Shown here one piece after another: positions 27,087-34,242 of a stretch of DNA of 37,301 nucleotides. Position 1 is the stretch's first letter. Each line of letters opens with the position of its first letter. Origin of the DNA: JAFGJU01 sp964570935 (GTDB lineage Bacteria > Eisenbacteria > RBG-16-71-46 > JAFGJU01); NCBI GenBank assembly GCA_964570935.1, contig CAZMZP010000032.1:1-37301 (forward strand), given 5' to 3'. Below the pieces are notes generated by a model that did no database searches, had not been told where the DNA came from, and was given only the letters and a program-made list of their open reading frames with translations. Made by a program: the position numbers and the translations under genes.

Positions 27087-27170
27087 TCATGTTTTGTCCC
27101 GCGTCCTCGTGACCGCGACGCAGAGCGCAAAGAAGACCGCGAGAACGGCCATATACAGGAGGTCCGTCAT
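27087..27170 (-). CDS. 27-residue membrane peptide upstream of kdpF
   Basis: The peptide (MTDLLYMAVLAVFFALCVAV, then TRTRDKT) is one hydrophobic helix with a basic end. Its ATG overlaps the histidine kinase stop codon (ATGA, 4 nt), and it lies 27 nt before kdpF. Short single-helix ORFs of similar look sit before kdpF in various bacteria, from memory, but no function is assigned. GGGCGG about 5 nt upstream could serve as ribosome-binding site. Confidence 0.65.
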   Translation of the reverse strand: MTDLLYMAVLAVFFALCVAVTRTRDKT

Positions 27171-29011
27171 CTCTGACCGCCCTGTTTGTCGACGCGGTCG
27201 GCGCGTTTCAGCGTGAAGGTGAACTTGCTTCCCTGTTTCGGAACGCTCTCGGCAGTGATGGTCCCGCCGTGCGCCTCCACTATTTCCTTCACGATCGACA
27301 GACCCAGGCCGGCGCCGGTCTCCGCTCCCTGGTCCGGGACCCGGAAGAACGGCTCGAAGACTCGCGAGAGGTACTCTTCGGGTATGCCCACGCCCGTGTC
27401 GGAGACTGAGAAGTGCACCCATTCGTCGTCCGCCGTCGCGACGACCCTGACTTCTCCTCCCGGCGACGTGTACCGGAGTGCGTTCGACAGGAGGTTCGCG
27501 AAGACGTGATTCGCGCGCGTGGTGTCCGCCCACGCGTCGGGTAGGTCGGCCGGAAGCGCGGTGAGGAGGCTCACGCCCCTGTCCCTGAAGTCCGCCTCAA
27601 ACGGTTCCAGAGCCGCCGTAACCAGCGAATGCGCCGACACCTGTCGGAAATCCAGTGGGGCTCTCCCGGATTCGATTCGGCTCATGTCCAGCAGGTTGTT
27701 GAGAATGCCGTGCAATCTCTCGCTCTCATCGCGGGCCGCCACCAGCAGCTCAGACTGCTTCGGTGTGAGCGCCCCCACCTTCTCCTCCAGCAGCAGATGG
27801 ATTGCCATTCGAATGGACGTGAGCGGCGTCTTAAGCTGATGAGACACGGTCGCGATGATGCCCCTCTTCAACTCCTCTTGCTCCCGCTCCTGCGTCACGT
27901 CCTGGAGCACGAGGACGACTCCCGTCGGCTGCCTGTCGCTGTCGAGAATCGGAGTGGCCTGCGGCCGGAAATAGTGCTCTTCTCCGCCCACAAAATGCTG
28001 AATTACTCTCCGAGCGCCTCTGCCCGGGGCCACGCGCCCTGCCCTCAGGGCGCTGGTGAGGATTTCGTCAATCCACGGAAACGGGAGGGAGGAAACCTGC
28101 TTTTCAGGCTTGAGCCCGAAAACGTTTCTCGCGGTCTCCGTCGCTACCTCCACCCTTCCTCGCGTGTCGACGATGGCGACCGCATCGGGCAGACTGTTGA
28201 ACGTCTGCTCCGTGGCGCGCTGAATCCGAGCCAGTCGCGTGTGGTCGCTGCGCCGGCTTTCTCGGAGAGCCGACGCCATCTCATTGAACGCCGCGGAGAG
28301 CCGGCCGATTTCGTCCTTGGAGTCACTCTGAACGAACAGGTCGAGGTTGCCATGTTTGATCTCTTCCGCGGAACGGGTCAGCAGCTTTATCGGACGGAGA
28401 ATCCACCTGCCGGTCAGGAGAACGAACCCGGCTCCCACGGCCAGGCCGACCAGGACGAGAACGTACATTTGCCGTCGGGCGGAGGCCGCTCGTTCGCGGG
28501 CAAGGTCGTTTGCGTAGGTCATGTTGCGCTGGTTCATGTCCAGTATTTCGCCGGCGACGGTCTTGATCTGCGTGAAGAGCGGCAGAAGCTCATTGAAATA
28601 CACGGTGCGCTGCTGTCCCGGCGGCGCCTTCAGTCCGTGCACACCGTGCAGCGTCTTCTTGTACTGTCCGTACAGTTTGTCGAGCAGGCGCGCTTTTTCG
28701 CCCTCGCCAGCCAAAGTTATGTTGTTCAGCTCTGCCCCCAGGGCCTTCTCGAACACCACTTCGTTCGTCTGAATCAGCGAGGTCCCCTTTTCCCGTTCAC
28801 CGACGAGGACAAACAGAATCCCGCTGTCGATTCGTTCGACGGCCTCCTTCATCTGCTGGCAGGCGATAACGCTTCGGTAATTCTCGCGCAGAATGACGTC
28901 GATCGAGTGCCCGAGGTGGGTGAGGTTGATGATGCTCTGGTACCCCACTATCAGCAGGACCAGCAGAACTCCGCCGAAGCCGAGAGATATCTTGTGTCTG
29001 AGTCCGACCAT
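27167..29011 (-). CDS. Membrane histidine kinase (sensor-HAMP-PAS-HisKA-HATPase)
   Basis: 614 residues. Helix 1 is at about 9-28, followed by a largely helical periplasmic region to about 180, and helix 2 at about 182-201. A HAMP linker (RPIKLLTRSAEEIKHGNLDL) and a PAS domain (about 265-375) follow. The HisKA domain has phosphoacceptor His391 in ATVSHQLKTPL, and the HATPase has N box FANLLSNALRYT, G1 DTGVGIP and G2 AGLGLSIVKEIVEAHGG. It is not KdpD-like. Its stop overlaps the small membrane ORF upstream of kdpF, so it is co-transcribed with the pump. AAAGGAAG precedes the ATG. A sigma-54 promoter lies 53-68 nt upstream, and the likely partner is the NtrC-type regulator just beyond it. Confidence 0.92.
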   Translation of the reverse strand: MVGLRHKISLGFGGVLLVLLIVGYQSIINLTHLGHSIDVILRENYRSVIACQQMKEAVERIDSGILFVLVGEREKGTSLIQTNEVVFEKALGAELNNITLAGEGEKARLLDKLYGQYKKTLHGVHGLKAPPGQQRTVYFNELLPLFTQIKTVAGEILDMNQRNMTYANDLARERAASARRQMYVLVLVGLAVGAGFVLLTGRWILRPIKLLTRSAEEIKHGNLDLFVQSDSKDEIGRLSAAFNEMASALRESRRSDHTRLARIQRATEQTFNSLPDAVAIVDTRGRVEVATETARNVFGLKPEKQVSSLPFPWIDEILTSALRAGRVAPGRGARRVIQHFVGGEEHYFRPQATPILDSDRQPTGVVLVLQDVTQEREQEELKRGIIATVSHQLKTPLTSIRMAIHLLLEEKVGALTPKQSELLVAARDESERLHGILNNLLDMSRIESGRAPLDFRQVSAHSLVTAALEPFEADFRDRGVSLLTALPADLPDAWADTTRANHVFANLLSNALRYTSPGGEVRVVATADDEWVHFSVSDTGVGIPEEYLSRVFEPFFRVPDQGAETGAGLGLSIVKEIVEAHGGTITAESVPKQGSKFTFTLKRADRVDKQGGQR

Positions 29012-29063
29012 CGTCGTCTTCCTTTCCAGCGATTTGGGGGTCTAGTTCACCGGCCGTATCCAA

Positions 29064-29079
29064 GGCAAGGTTCGTACCA
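29064..29079 (-). promoter_or_regulatory. Sigma-54 (-24/-12) promoter of the kinase-kdp operon
   Basis: The minus strand reads TGGTACG-AACC-TTGCC, with the invariant GG and GC exactly 10 nt apart and one mismatch in each conserved block (consensus TGGCACG-N4-TTGCA/T). The predicted start near 29053 gives a 42-nt leader before the kinase ATG. The adjacent upstream gene encodes a sigma-54 activator with the GAFTGA loop. Confidence 0.82.
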
Positions 29080-29111
29080 TCAGGAAGTCGGTGTAACTCG
29101 TTGGATTTCAC

Positions 29112-29131
29112 GGTAGTCGCGCACGGCTACC
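29112..29131. promoter_or_regulatory. Candidate enhancer dyad for the NtrC-type regulator
   Basis: GGTAG (29112-29116) and CTACC (29127-29131) form the arms of a 20-bp dyad symmetric at 16 of 20 positions, centred about 69 nt upstream of the predicted sigma-54 start. Size and position suit a dimeric activator site. A second 8-bp palindrome (CAGTACTG) lies at 29159-29166. The rest of 29012-29214 shows no gene. Confidence 0.4.
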
Positions 29132-29214
29132 TTGCGGGATTCAATGAGGGCGGGAAAACAGTACTGAAATCTGAAACGCGGGCTGGGCGGGTCGGTCGCG
29201 CGGAGCAGGGGACG

Positions 29215-30543
29215 TCAGATTCCGTAGGTCTTTCTGCGGCGCCAGAGAGTGGCTTCGTCTATGCCGAGTATGTCGGCGGCCTCCTGGAGTGAGCGCGCCG
29301 TGGCCAGCACGCGGCGGATGTGCTCCTCTTCCACTTTCTCCAGCGAGACACTGTCACCCAACCTGACCCCCAATACGGTCGGGAGCAGGTTCTCCGGAAG
29401 ACACTCGATGCCTACGCGCTCCGCCTGACAGACGATGGCCGCGCGTTCAACGACGTTGCGAAGCTCTCGCAGGTTACCCGGCCAACGGTACCGACTGAGC
29501 GCCTCCAGCGTCTCCTCGGTGAAGCCCAGGAAGACGCGGTGCCTGGAACGTCCGAAGAAGGTCAACATGTTTTCGGCGAATGTCACGACGTCTTCGGGCC
29601 GTTCCCGCAGCGGGGGCAGCTCGATCTGGAACACGTTCAGCCGGTAGAAGAGGTCCTCGCGAAACCGTCCTTCTGCCACCTCCTTGTCGAGGTCCCTGTT
29701 CGTGGCCGCGATGACGCGCACGTCCGCCTTGCGCGGAGTGTAGTCACCCACCCTCTCGTACTCCTTGTCCTGTAGGAAGCGCAGCAGTTTGGGCTGTAGG
29801 GCGAGCGGGAGGTCACCGATCTCGTCCAACAGGAGTGTTCCGCCTTCGCACGCGGCTATCCGGCCCGGGTTGTCGCGCACCGCACCGGTAAACGCTCCCT
29901 TGACGTGTCCGAAGAGCTCGCTGTCGAGCAGCTCGGAGGAAAAAGCCGGGCATGACACAACGCAGATAGGCATCGCTGCCCGGGGACCCAGGCGATGGAT
30001 CGCCCGCGCCAGGAGCGTCTTGCCGGTGCCGCTCTCCCCCCTCAGAAGGACAGTCGCTTCGGTCGGGGCCACCTGGTGCGCAAGGTTCATCACCCGCTGC
30101 ATCGCGGGACTGGCCGTCACCAGGTCTACCTCAGGGCCCATGCGGGCCAAGTCATCCTGCAAGGAAGCGACCCTCTGTTCCAGCGACCGCATTTCAGTGA
30201 CCCTGTGCAAGGCGAGCTTGACCTGCGCGGGCGTGAAAGGTTTCGGCACGTAGTCCGTCGCCCCGCGGCGCATCGCCTCGACAGCCGTGTCGATGGACGC
30301 GTAGGCCGTAATCACGATTATCTTGATCCACGGAGTTTGCGCGAGCAGCGCGGGGATGAGGTTGAGGCCGTCCGCGGTGCCCAGGCGAAGGTCGACGAAG
30401 GCCAGGTCGAAGGACCTTCTCGTGGCCTCTGCCACCGCGTCCTGGAAATTGCTCACCGCGACGACGTGATGAGATTCTTCCTCCAGTTGGGCGGCCAGCG
30501 TCTTGCGGATGTTGAGTTCGTCGTCGACTATGAGGACGTTCAA
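29215..30543 (-). CDS. NtrC-type sigma-54-dependent response regulator
   Basis: 442 residues. The receiver domain has Asp7, Asp8 and phosphoacceptor Asp51. The AAA+ domain has Walker A GESGTGKT (169-176), GAFTGA (216-221, the sigma-54 contact loop), Walker B GGTLLLDEIGDLP and the RWPGNLRELRN sensor II region. The C-terminus is a Fis-type helix-turn-helix (LQEAADILGIDEATLWRRRK). The start is a TTG at 30543 with AGGAG 8 nt upstream. It lies 43 nt downstream of ssrA on the same strand with no terminator between them, and directly upstream of the sigma-54 promoter of the kinase-kdp operon, its probable target. Confidence 0.94.
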   Translation of the reverse strand: MNVLIVDDELNIRKTLAAQLEEESHHVVAVSNFQDAVAEATRRSFDLAFVDLRLGTADGLNLIPALLAQTPWIKIIVITAYASIDTAVEAMRRGATDYVPKPFTPAQVKLALHRVTEMRSLEQRVASLQDDLARMGPEVDLVTASPAMQRVMNLAHQVAPTEATVLLRGESGTGKTLLARAIHRLGPRAAMPICVVSCPAFSSELLDSELFGHVKGAFTGAVRDNPGRIAACEGGTLLLDEIGDLPLALQPKLLRFLQDKEYERVGDYTPRKADVRVIAATNRDLDKEVAEGRFREDLFYRLNVFQIELPPLRERPEDVVTFAENMLTFFGRSRHRVFLGFTEETLEALSRYRWPGNLRELRNVVERAAIVCQAERVGIECLPENLLPTVLGVRLGDSVSLEKVEEEHIRRVLATARSLQEAADILGIDEATLWRRRKTYGI

Positions 30544-30586
30544 CCCGGATTCTCCTGCGGTCCGCGAGAGTGTCGCACAAGGATGA

Positions 30587-30934
30587 TGGTGGAGGCGGCG
30601 GGAATCGAACCCGCGTCCGAAGAAGTTTCAGCGAAAGCCGCTACGTGCGTGTTCCGTCTTTTGTGTCTCGCCCCCTCCGTCTCCGACGGACAGGATACGG
30701 AGGGCGCCAGCCCACTTTGTCTCGCCCCCTCTCCGCGGGCGCGAGAGGGAGCCAGCCTGTCTTTGTCGACGCCCTTTTCCACCTCAACAGGCGAAGGCGG
30801 GAAGAACGTGGCCGCTAGTTAGGCAGCCAGTGCCAATTCAGTGTTGGCAGTTGAAATTCCCCATTTGTTTAACGAGCCAATGGGACCTCGGCACGCTGCT
30901 CGCGCCCCCGCTTCCCCGTCGAAACCAATCGCCC
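30587..30934 (-). ncRNA. ssrA: tmRNA (ssrA)
   Basis: The 5' end GGGGGCGATTGGTTTCGACG and the 3' end GGACGCGGGTTCGATTCCCG followed by CCGCCTCCACCA are canonical for one-piece tmRNA. The acceptor stem pairs GGGGGCG with CGCCTCC (one G-U). The tag frame at 30848-30819 reads ANTELALAA then TAA, a normal degradation tag ending LAA. CCA is encoded. Internal GC-rich repeats between 30661 and 30770 belong to the pseudoknot region. It appears to share the promoter at 31092-31120 with tRNA-Lys. Confidence 0.97.
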
Positions 30935-30982
30935 CCAGCTTCGACTTGAACGGCACGCAGCAGAACAGAACGAAAACGGATA

Positions 30983-31055
30983 TGCGCCGTGGAGGAATCG
31001 AACCTCCAACCTCCTGATTAAGAGTCAGATGCTCTACCGATTGAGCTAACGGCGC
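30983..31055 (-). tRNA. tRNA-Lys (anticodon CTT)
   Basis: Acceptor GCGCCGT/ACGGCGC, D arm GCTC..GAGC, anticodon arm TCTGA-CTCTTAA-TCAGG with anticodon CTT, T arm GGAGG-TTCGATT-CCTCC. The discriminator is A and no CCA is encoded. It lies 48 nt upstream of ssrA on the same strand. Confidence 0.97.
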
Positions 31056-31091
31056 ACTGTCAGTCTTTAGCTTGTAGAACGATGCCTAATG

Positions 31092-31120
31092 AACATAACA
31101 CCTGCGGTGAGCGGTGTCAA
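31092..31120 (-). promoter_or_regulatory. Strong sigma-70 promoter for tRNA-Lys and ssrA
   Basis: The minus strand has consensus TTGACA, 17-nt spacer, TATGTT. The predicted start near 31085 is about 30 nt before tRNA-Lys. No separate promoter is obvious in the 48 nt between tRNA-Lys and ssrA. Confidence 0.8.
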
Positions 31121-31214
31121 GGCGAGGTCCCAGACAAAGCACGTCAGACCGGACCCCGGCTCGCGGACGCGCCGGCTAACCGGCTGACACCCGCAGACGC
31201 GAAGCGCTCCCCCT

Positions 31215-31715
31215 TCAACCCCGCGCGCGCTTCTCCAGAAGCCGCTTTCGGGCGTACGATATCAATCCTCCCGCATCTATGATGTCCTGACGCGCCTTGG
31301 GAAGAGGCACAACGTCGCACGTCTTGCCGGTCGTCCGGTTCGTCACTTTCCCTTCCGCGAACTCGAGCTCGTCTCCTTCGCTCGCCTCGAGCGAAGGACA
31401 TATGACGGTCCTGAGGCCCAGGTTGGCGGAGTTCTGGAGGAATATGCGGGCGAACCCTCTCGCCACCACAGCAAGACCGTGCCCCTTGAGAGTCGAGGCG
31501 GCCTGCTCGCGGGAGCTGCCGCATCCGAAGTTGTCTCCGGCGACTATGACGCTCCCCTCAGGAATTTCCCCGCCGTTGAGCCGTTTGTTGAAGTCGGTGA
31601 GGTCGGCGAAGCAGTACTGCGGCGTTTCCGAGGGAAGCACCGTGGCCATGAAACGGCCCGGGTAGATCGCGTCGGTCGAGACATCGTCTCCAAGTTTCAG
31701 AACCACTCGCGGCAT
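31215..31715 (-). CDS. leuD: Isopropylmalate/homoaconitate-type dehydratase, small subunit
   Basis: 166-residue swivel-domain subunit of the short LeuD/HACN type. Family motifs are DDVSTDAIYPGRF, GDNFGCGSSREQA and GLAVVARGFARIFLQNSANLG. The substrate-specificity loop after PGR reads FMATVLPSE, unlike the YLRT- or YLVY-type loops I associate with characterised isopropylmalate or homoaconitate enzymes, so the substrate is open. The ATG at 31715 has AGGAGG about 10 nt upstream; the frame extends upstream into leuC without support. It is the last gene of the five-gene operon, 20 nt after the large subunit. Confidence 0.88.
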   Translation of the reverse strand: MPRVVLKLGDDVSTDAIYPGRFMATVLPSETPQYCFADLTDFNKRLNGGEIPEGSVIVAGDNFGCGSSREQAASTLKGHGLAVVARGFARIFLQNSANLGLRTVICPSLEASEGDELEFAEGKVTNRTTGKTCDVVPLPKARQDIIDAGGLISYARKRLLEKRARG

Positions 31716-31735
31716 GACTGACGACCTCCTGTCCT

Positions 31736-33016
31736 CTACCGTGGGTCCGTGATGACGCCGGTGAGCGCGCTCGCCGCGGCGACCGCCGGCGAGCAAAGGT
31801 AGACTTCCGCGTTCGGGTTTCCCATCCGGCCTTTGAAGTTCCTGTTCGTGGTCGAGAGCGCGACTTCCTTGTCTCCCAGTGCGCCCTGGTGCACGCCCAG
31901 ACAGCAGCCGCAGCCGGGGTTCATGATTACGGCGCCGGCTTCGGCCAGCCGAGCCAAGTAGCTCTTCGCAAGAGCCTGGCGGTATATGCGCCACGACGCC
32001 GGGAAGACCAGCATCCGCACTCCGCGGGCCACCCGCTTACCCGTGAGTATTTCGGCTGCCACCTCCAGGTCGTCGAGCCGGCCGTTTGTGCACGACCCGA
32101 TGACCACCTGGTCCACGCGCACTTTGCCGACTTCTTCCACTGGCTTCACGTTGTCCACTGTGTGGGGACAAGCGACCTGGGGCGACAGAGACGCGGCGTC
32201 GATCTCAGTCACGCCCCCGTAGTGAGCGTCTGAGTCCGGCGTGACCGGCTCTACGCCTTCCTTCACGCATGCTTCTTCTCTCAGGTAGCGAATGGTTTCG
32301 TCGTCCGCGGGGACTATCCCGGAGGTTGCCCCCGCCTCCACTGACATGTTGCAGAGCGTGAGCCTGCCGGACGTGGGCATGTTCCTCACCGCCGGCCCGT
32401 GGAACTCGATGACCTTGAAGTTGGCTCCTTCGGCGCCGATGGTGCCGACCAGCTTCAAGATCACGTCCTTGGGAAGGACGTACCTGCCCAGCTTGCCCGT
32501 TACCACCACCTTGAGCGTCTCGGGCACTTCGACGTTGAGCACGACGCCGAGCGTCCAGACCGCGGCCATCTCCGTGGCCCCGATACCGAAGGCGAACGCG
32601 CCCAGCGCCCCGTGGCTCGTCGTGTGGCTGTCGGTGCCCACGACGACGTAGCCCGGCCGCACGTATCCGTACTCAGGCAGAATCTGGTGGCAGATTCCTC
32701 CCTCGTCTCCGCGGATGTCGTGGAATTTCGCGATGCCGTGCCTGGCCACGAACTCACGTATCTTCTTCTGGTTCGTGGCCGTCTTCGAGCTTTCCGCGGG
32801 CACCCGGTGGTCGAGTACTATGGCTATCTTCGAGGGATCCCACGGCCTGGGCTCGAGCGAGGTCCCCGCGTGGATCTCGTTGAACTGGTTCATCACCAGA
32901 GCGGCGTTCTCGTGCGACATTGCGAGGTCCACCCTGGGCTCGACCACGTCGCCGACGGCCGCGGTCTTCCGACCCGTGGCCTTCGCCAGGATCTTCTGGA
33001 CTACTGTCATACCCAT
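31736..33016 (-). CDS. leuC: Isopropylmalate/homoaconitate-type dehydratase, large subunit
   Basis: 426-residue aconitase-superfamily large subunit of the short (archaeal-type LeuC2/HACN/2,3-dimethylmalate dehydratase) class. The three cluster cysteines are in IGSCTNGR and in NPGCGCC. Other motifs are DHRVPA, VVGTDSHTTSHGALGAFAFG and SPAVAAASALTG. With the small subunit it would isomerise or hydrate a 2-hydroxy-di/tricarboxylate through an enoyl intermediate. leuA and leuB proper are not here; instead the partners are a CoA-transferase, a lyase and an isocitrate-type dehydrogenase, so leucine synthesis is only one option. AGGAG lies upstream of the ATG, 26 nt after the CoA-transferase gene. 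Confidence 0.88.
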   Translation of the reverse strand: MGMTVVQKILAKATGRKTAAVGDVVEPRVDLAMSHENAALVMNQFNEIHAGTSLEPRPWDPSKIAIVLDHRVPAESSKTATNQKKIREFVARHGIAKFHDIRGDEGGICHQILPEYGYVRPGYVVVGTDSHTTSHGALGAFAFGIGATEMAAVWTLGVVLNVEVPETLKVVVTGKLGRYVLPKDVILKLVGTIGAEGANFKVIEFHGPAVRNMPTSGRLTLCNMSVEAGATSGIVPADDETIRYLREEACVKEGVEPVTPDSDAHYGGVTEIDAASLSPQVACPHTVDNVKPVEEVGKVRVDQVVIGSCTNGRLDDLEVAAEILTGKRVARGVRMLVFPASWRIYRQALAKSYLARLAEAGAVIMNPGCGCCLGVHQGALGDKEVALSTTNRNFKGRMGNPNAEVYLCSPAVAAASALTGVITDPR

Positions 33017-33042
33017 GCTCTGTTCTCCTGAGTGTGGGCGAA

Positions 33043-34242
33043 CTACACCACACCCTTTGTCTTCAGCGCCTTGAGCTCGTCGGGCGTTATCCCGACTCCG
33101 TACAGTATCTCCTCAGTGTGGGCCCCGAGACGCGGGGGTGGGGACGAGATTGCTCCTAAGCTCTTCTCGAAGAGTGCGGTCAGACCGAACAGCTTCAGGA
33201 CGCCTATGTCCGGGACATCCACGTCCTGGAGCACACCCCTGTGCTCGAGCTGGGACTGTTTCATCGCCTCCCCCAGGCTGAGTATCGCGCCGCTCGGTAT
33301 GTCGTGCGCGTTGAGCAGGTCCACCCACTCGTTCGTTGAGCGCTCCGCCAGCTTTGCGTCAATCAGCGGCGTGAGTTCCTTGCGGTTCTTCTTCCGTATG
33401 TCACGTTTCTGGAAACGAGGGTCCGTCTTCAACTCCGGGACACCCAGCACGTCACAGAGCGCTTCCCACTGCTCCTGCTTGTTGGCCGCGATGTTGATGT
33501 GCCCGTCCCTGGTCTTGAAGGTCCCCGACGGCGCCGCCGTGAAGTTGTCGTTTCCCATGGGCACGGGTTCCTTGCCGCCTATCAATAGATTTGCCACGAC
33601 CCAGCCCATGAAAGGTATGATGGAGTCCAGAAGAGCGACGTCGATGAACTGTCCCTCGCCGGTGCGTTCCCTGTGATAAAGGGCCGCCATCACGGCGAAC
33701 GCCCCGTTCACCCCGCCCACTGTGTCGCATACCGGAAACCCGGCGCGCAGGGGGTTGAGCCGTTCGTCGCCGCTCACCGCCATGACGCCGCTCAGTCCCT
33801 GGATGATCTGGTCGTAGGCCGGCTTCATGGCGTCCGGGCCGGTCTGGCCGAACCCGGAGATGGCGCAGTAGACGAGGCGGGGGTTTATCCTCGAAAGCTC
33901 TTCGTAGCCGAGCCCCAGGCGTTTCATCACGTCCGGGCGGAAGTTCTCAACGACCACGTCCGCGGTCTTGACGAGCTTCCGGAAGATGTCCTTTCCTTCC
34001 GGGGCCTTCAGATTCAGCGTCACGGATTTCTTGTTGGAGTTCTGGGCCAGGAAACTCGTTCCCATCAGCTTTTCGTTCAGCTCGGGGACTATCCCGAGCT
34101 TCCGCGCCAGGTCTCCGTCCTTGGGGTTCTCTATCTTGACGACCTCAGCTCCGAGCAGCGCCAGATGAAGGGTAGCAAAAGGGCCCGACAGCACGTTTGT
34201 GAGGTCGAGGACGCGCACACCGTCCAGTATTCGCTCGCTCAT
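33043..34242 (-). CDS. Family III CoA-transferase (CaiB/BaiF type)
   Basis: 399 residues. Family III signatures are DGVRVLDLTNVLSGPFATLHL, GAEVVKIENPKDGD, NSNKKSVTLNLKAPEGK and VVENFRPDVMKRLGLGYEEL. The probable catalytic Asp173 is in FPVCDTVGG, and TGEGQFIDVALLDS follows. These enzymes move CoA between carboxylic acids, often dicarboxylates such as succinate, malate or citramalate. The ATG at 34242 overlaps the lyase stop by 4 nt (ATGA); an upstream in-frame extension is Arg/Gly-rich and unconserved. Coupling to an HMG-CoA-lyase-type gene suggests it makes that enzyme's CoA-ester substrate. Confidence 0.9.
   Translation of the reverse strand: MSERILDGVRVLDLTNVLSGPFATLHLALLGAEVVKIENPKDGDLARKLGIVPELNEKLMGTSFLAQNSNKKSVTLNLKAPEGKDIFRKLVKTADVVVENFRPDVMKRLGLGYEELSRINPRLVYCAISGFGQTGPDAMKPAYDQIIQGLSGVMAVSGDERLNPLRAGFPVCDTVGGVNGAFAVMAALYHRERTGEGQFIDVALLDSIIPFMGWVVANLLIGGKEPVPMGNDNFTAAPSGTFKTRDGHINIAANKQEQWEALCDVLGVPELKTDPRFQKRDIRKKNRKELTPLIDAKLAERSTNEWVDLLNAHDIPSGAILSLGEAMKQSQLEHRGVLQDVDVPDIGVLKLFGLTALFEKSLGAISSPPPRLGAHTEEILYGVGITPDELKALKTKGVV

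Noticed and set aside
31168..31185. GCCGG-CTAA-CCGGC inverted repeat after leuD as a terminator
   Set aside because: Only 5 bp with no T-run on the minus strand.
31716..31994. Upstream extension of the LeuD-type gene into leuC
   Set aside because: The conserved family start MPRVVLKLGDD has its own AGGAGG, and the extension is a shadow of leuC.
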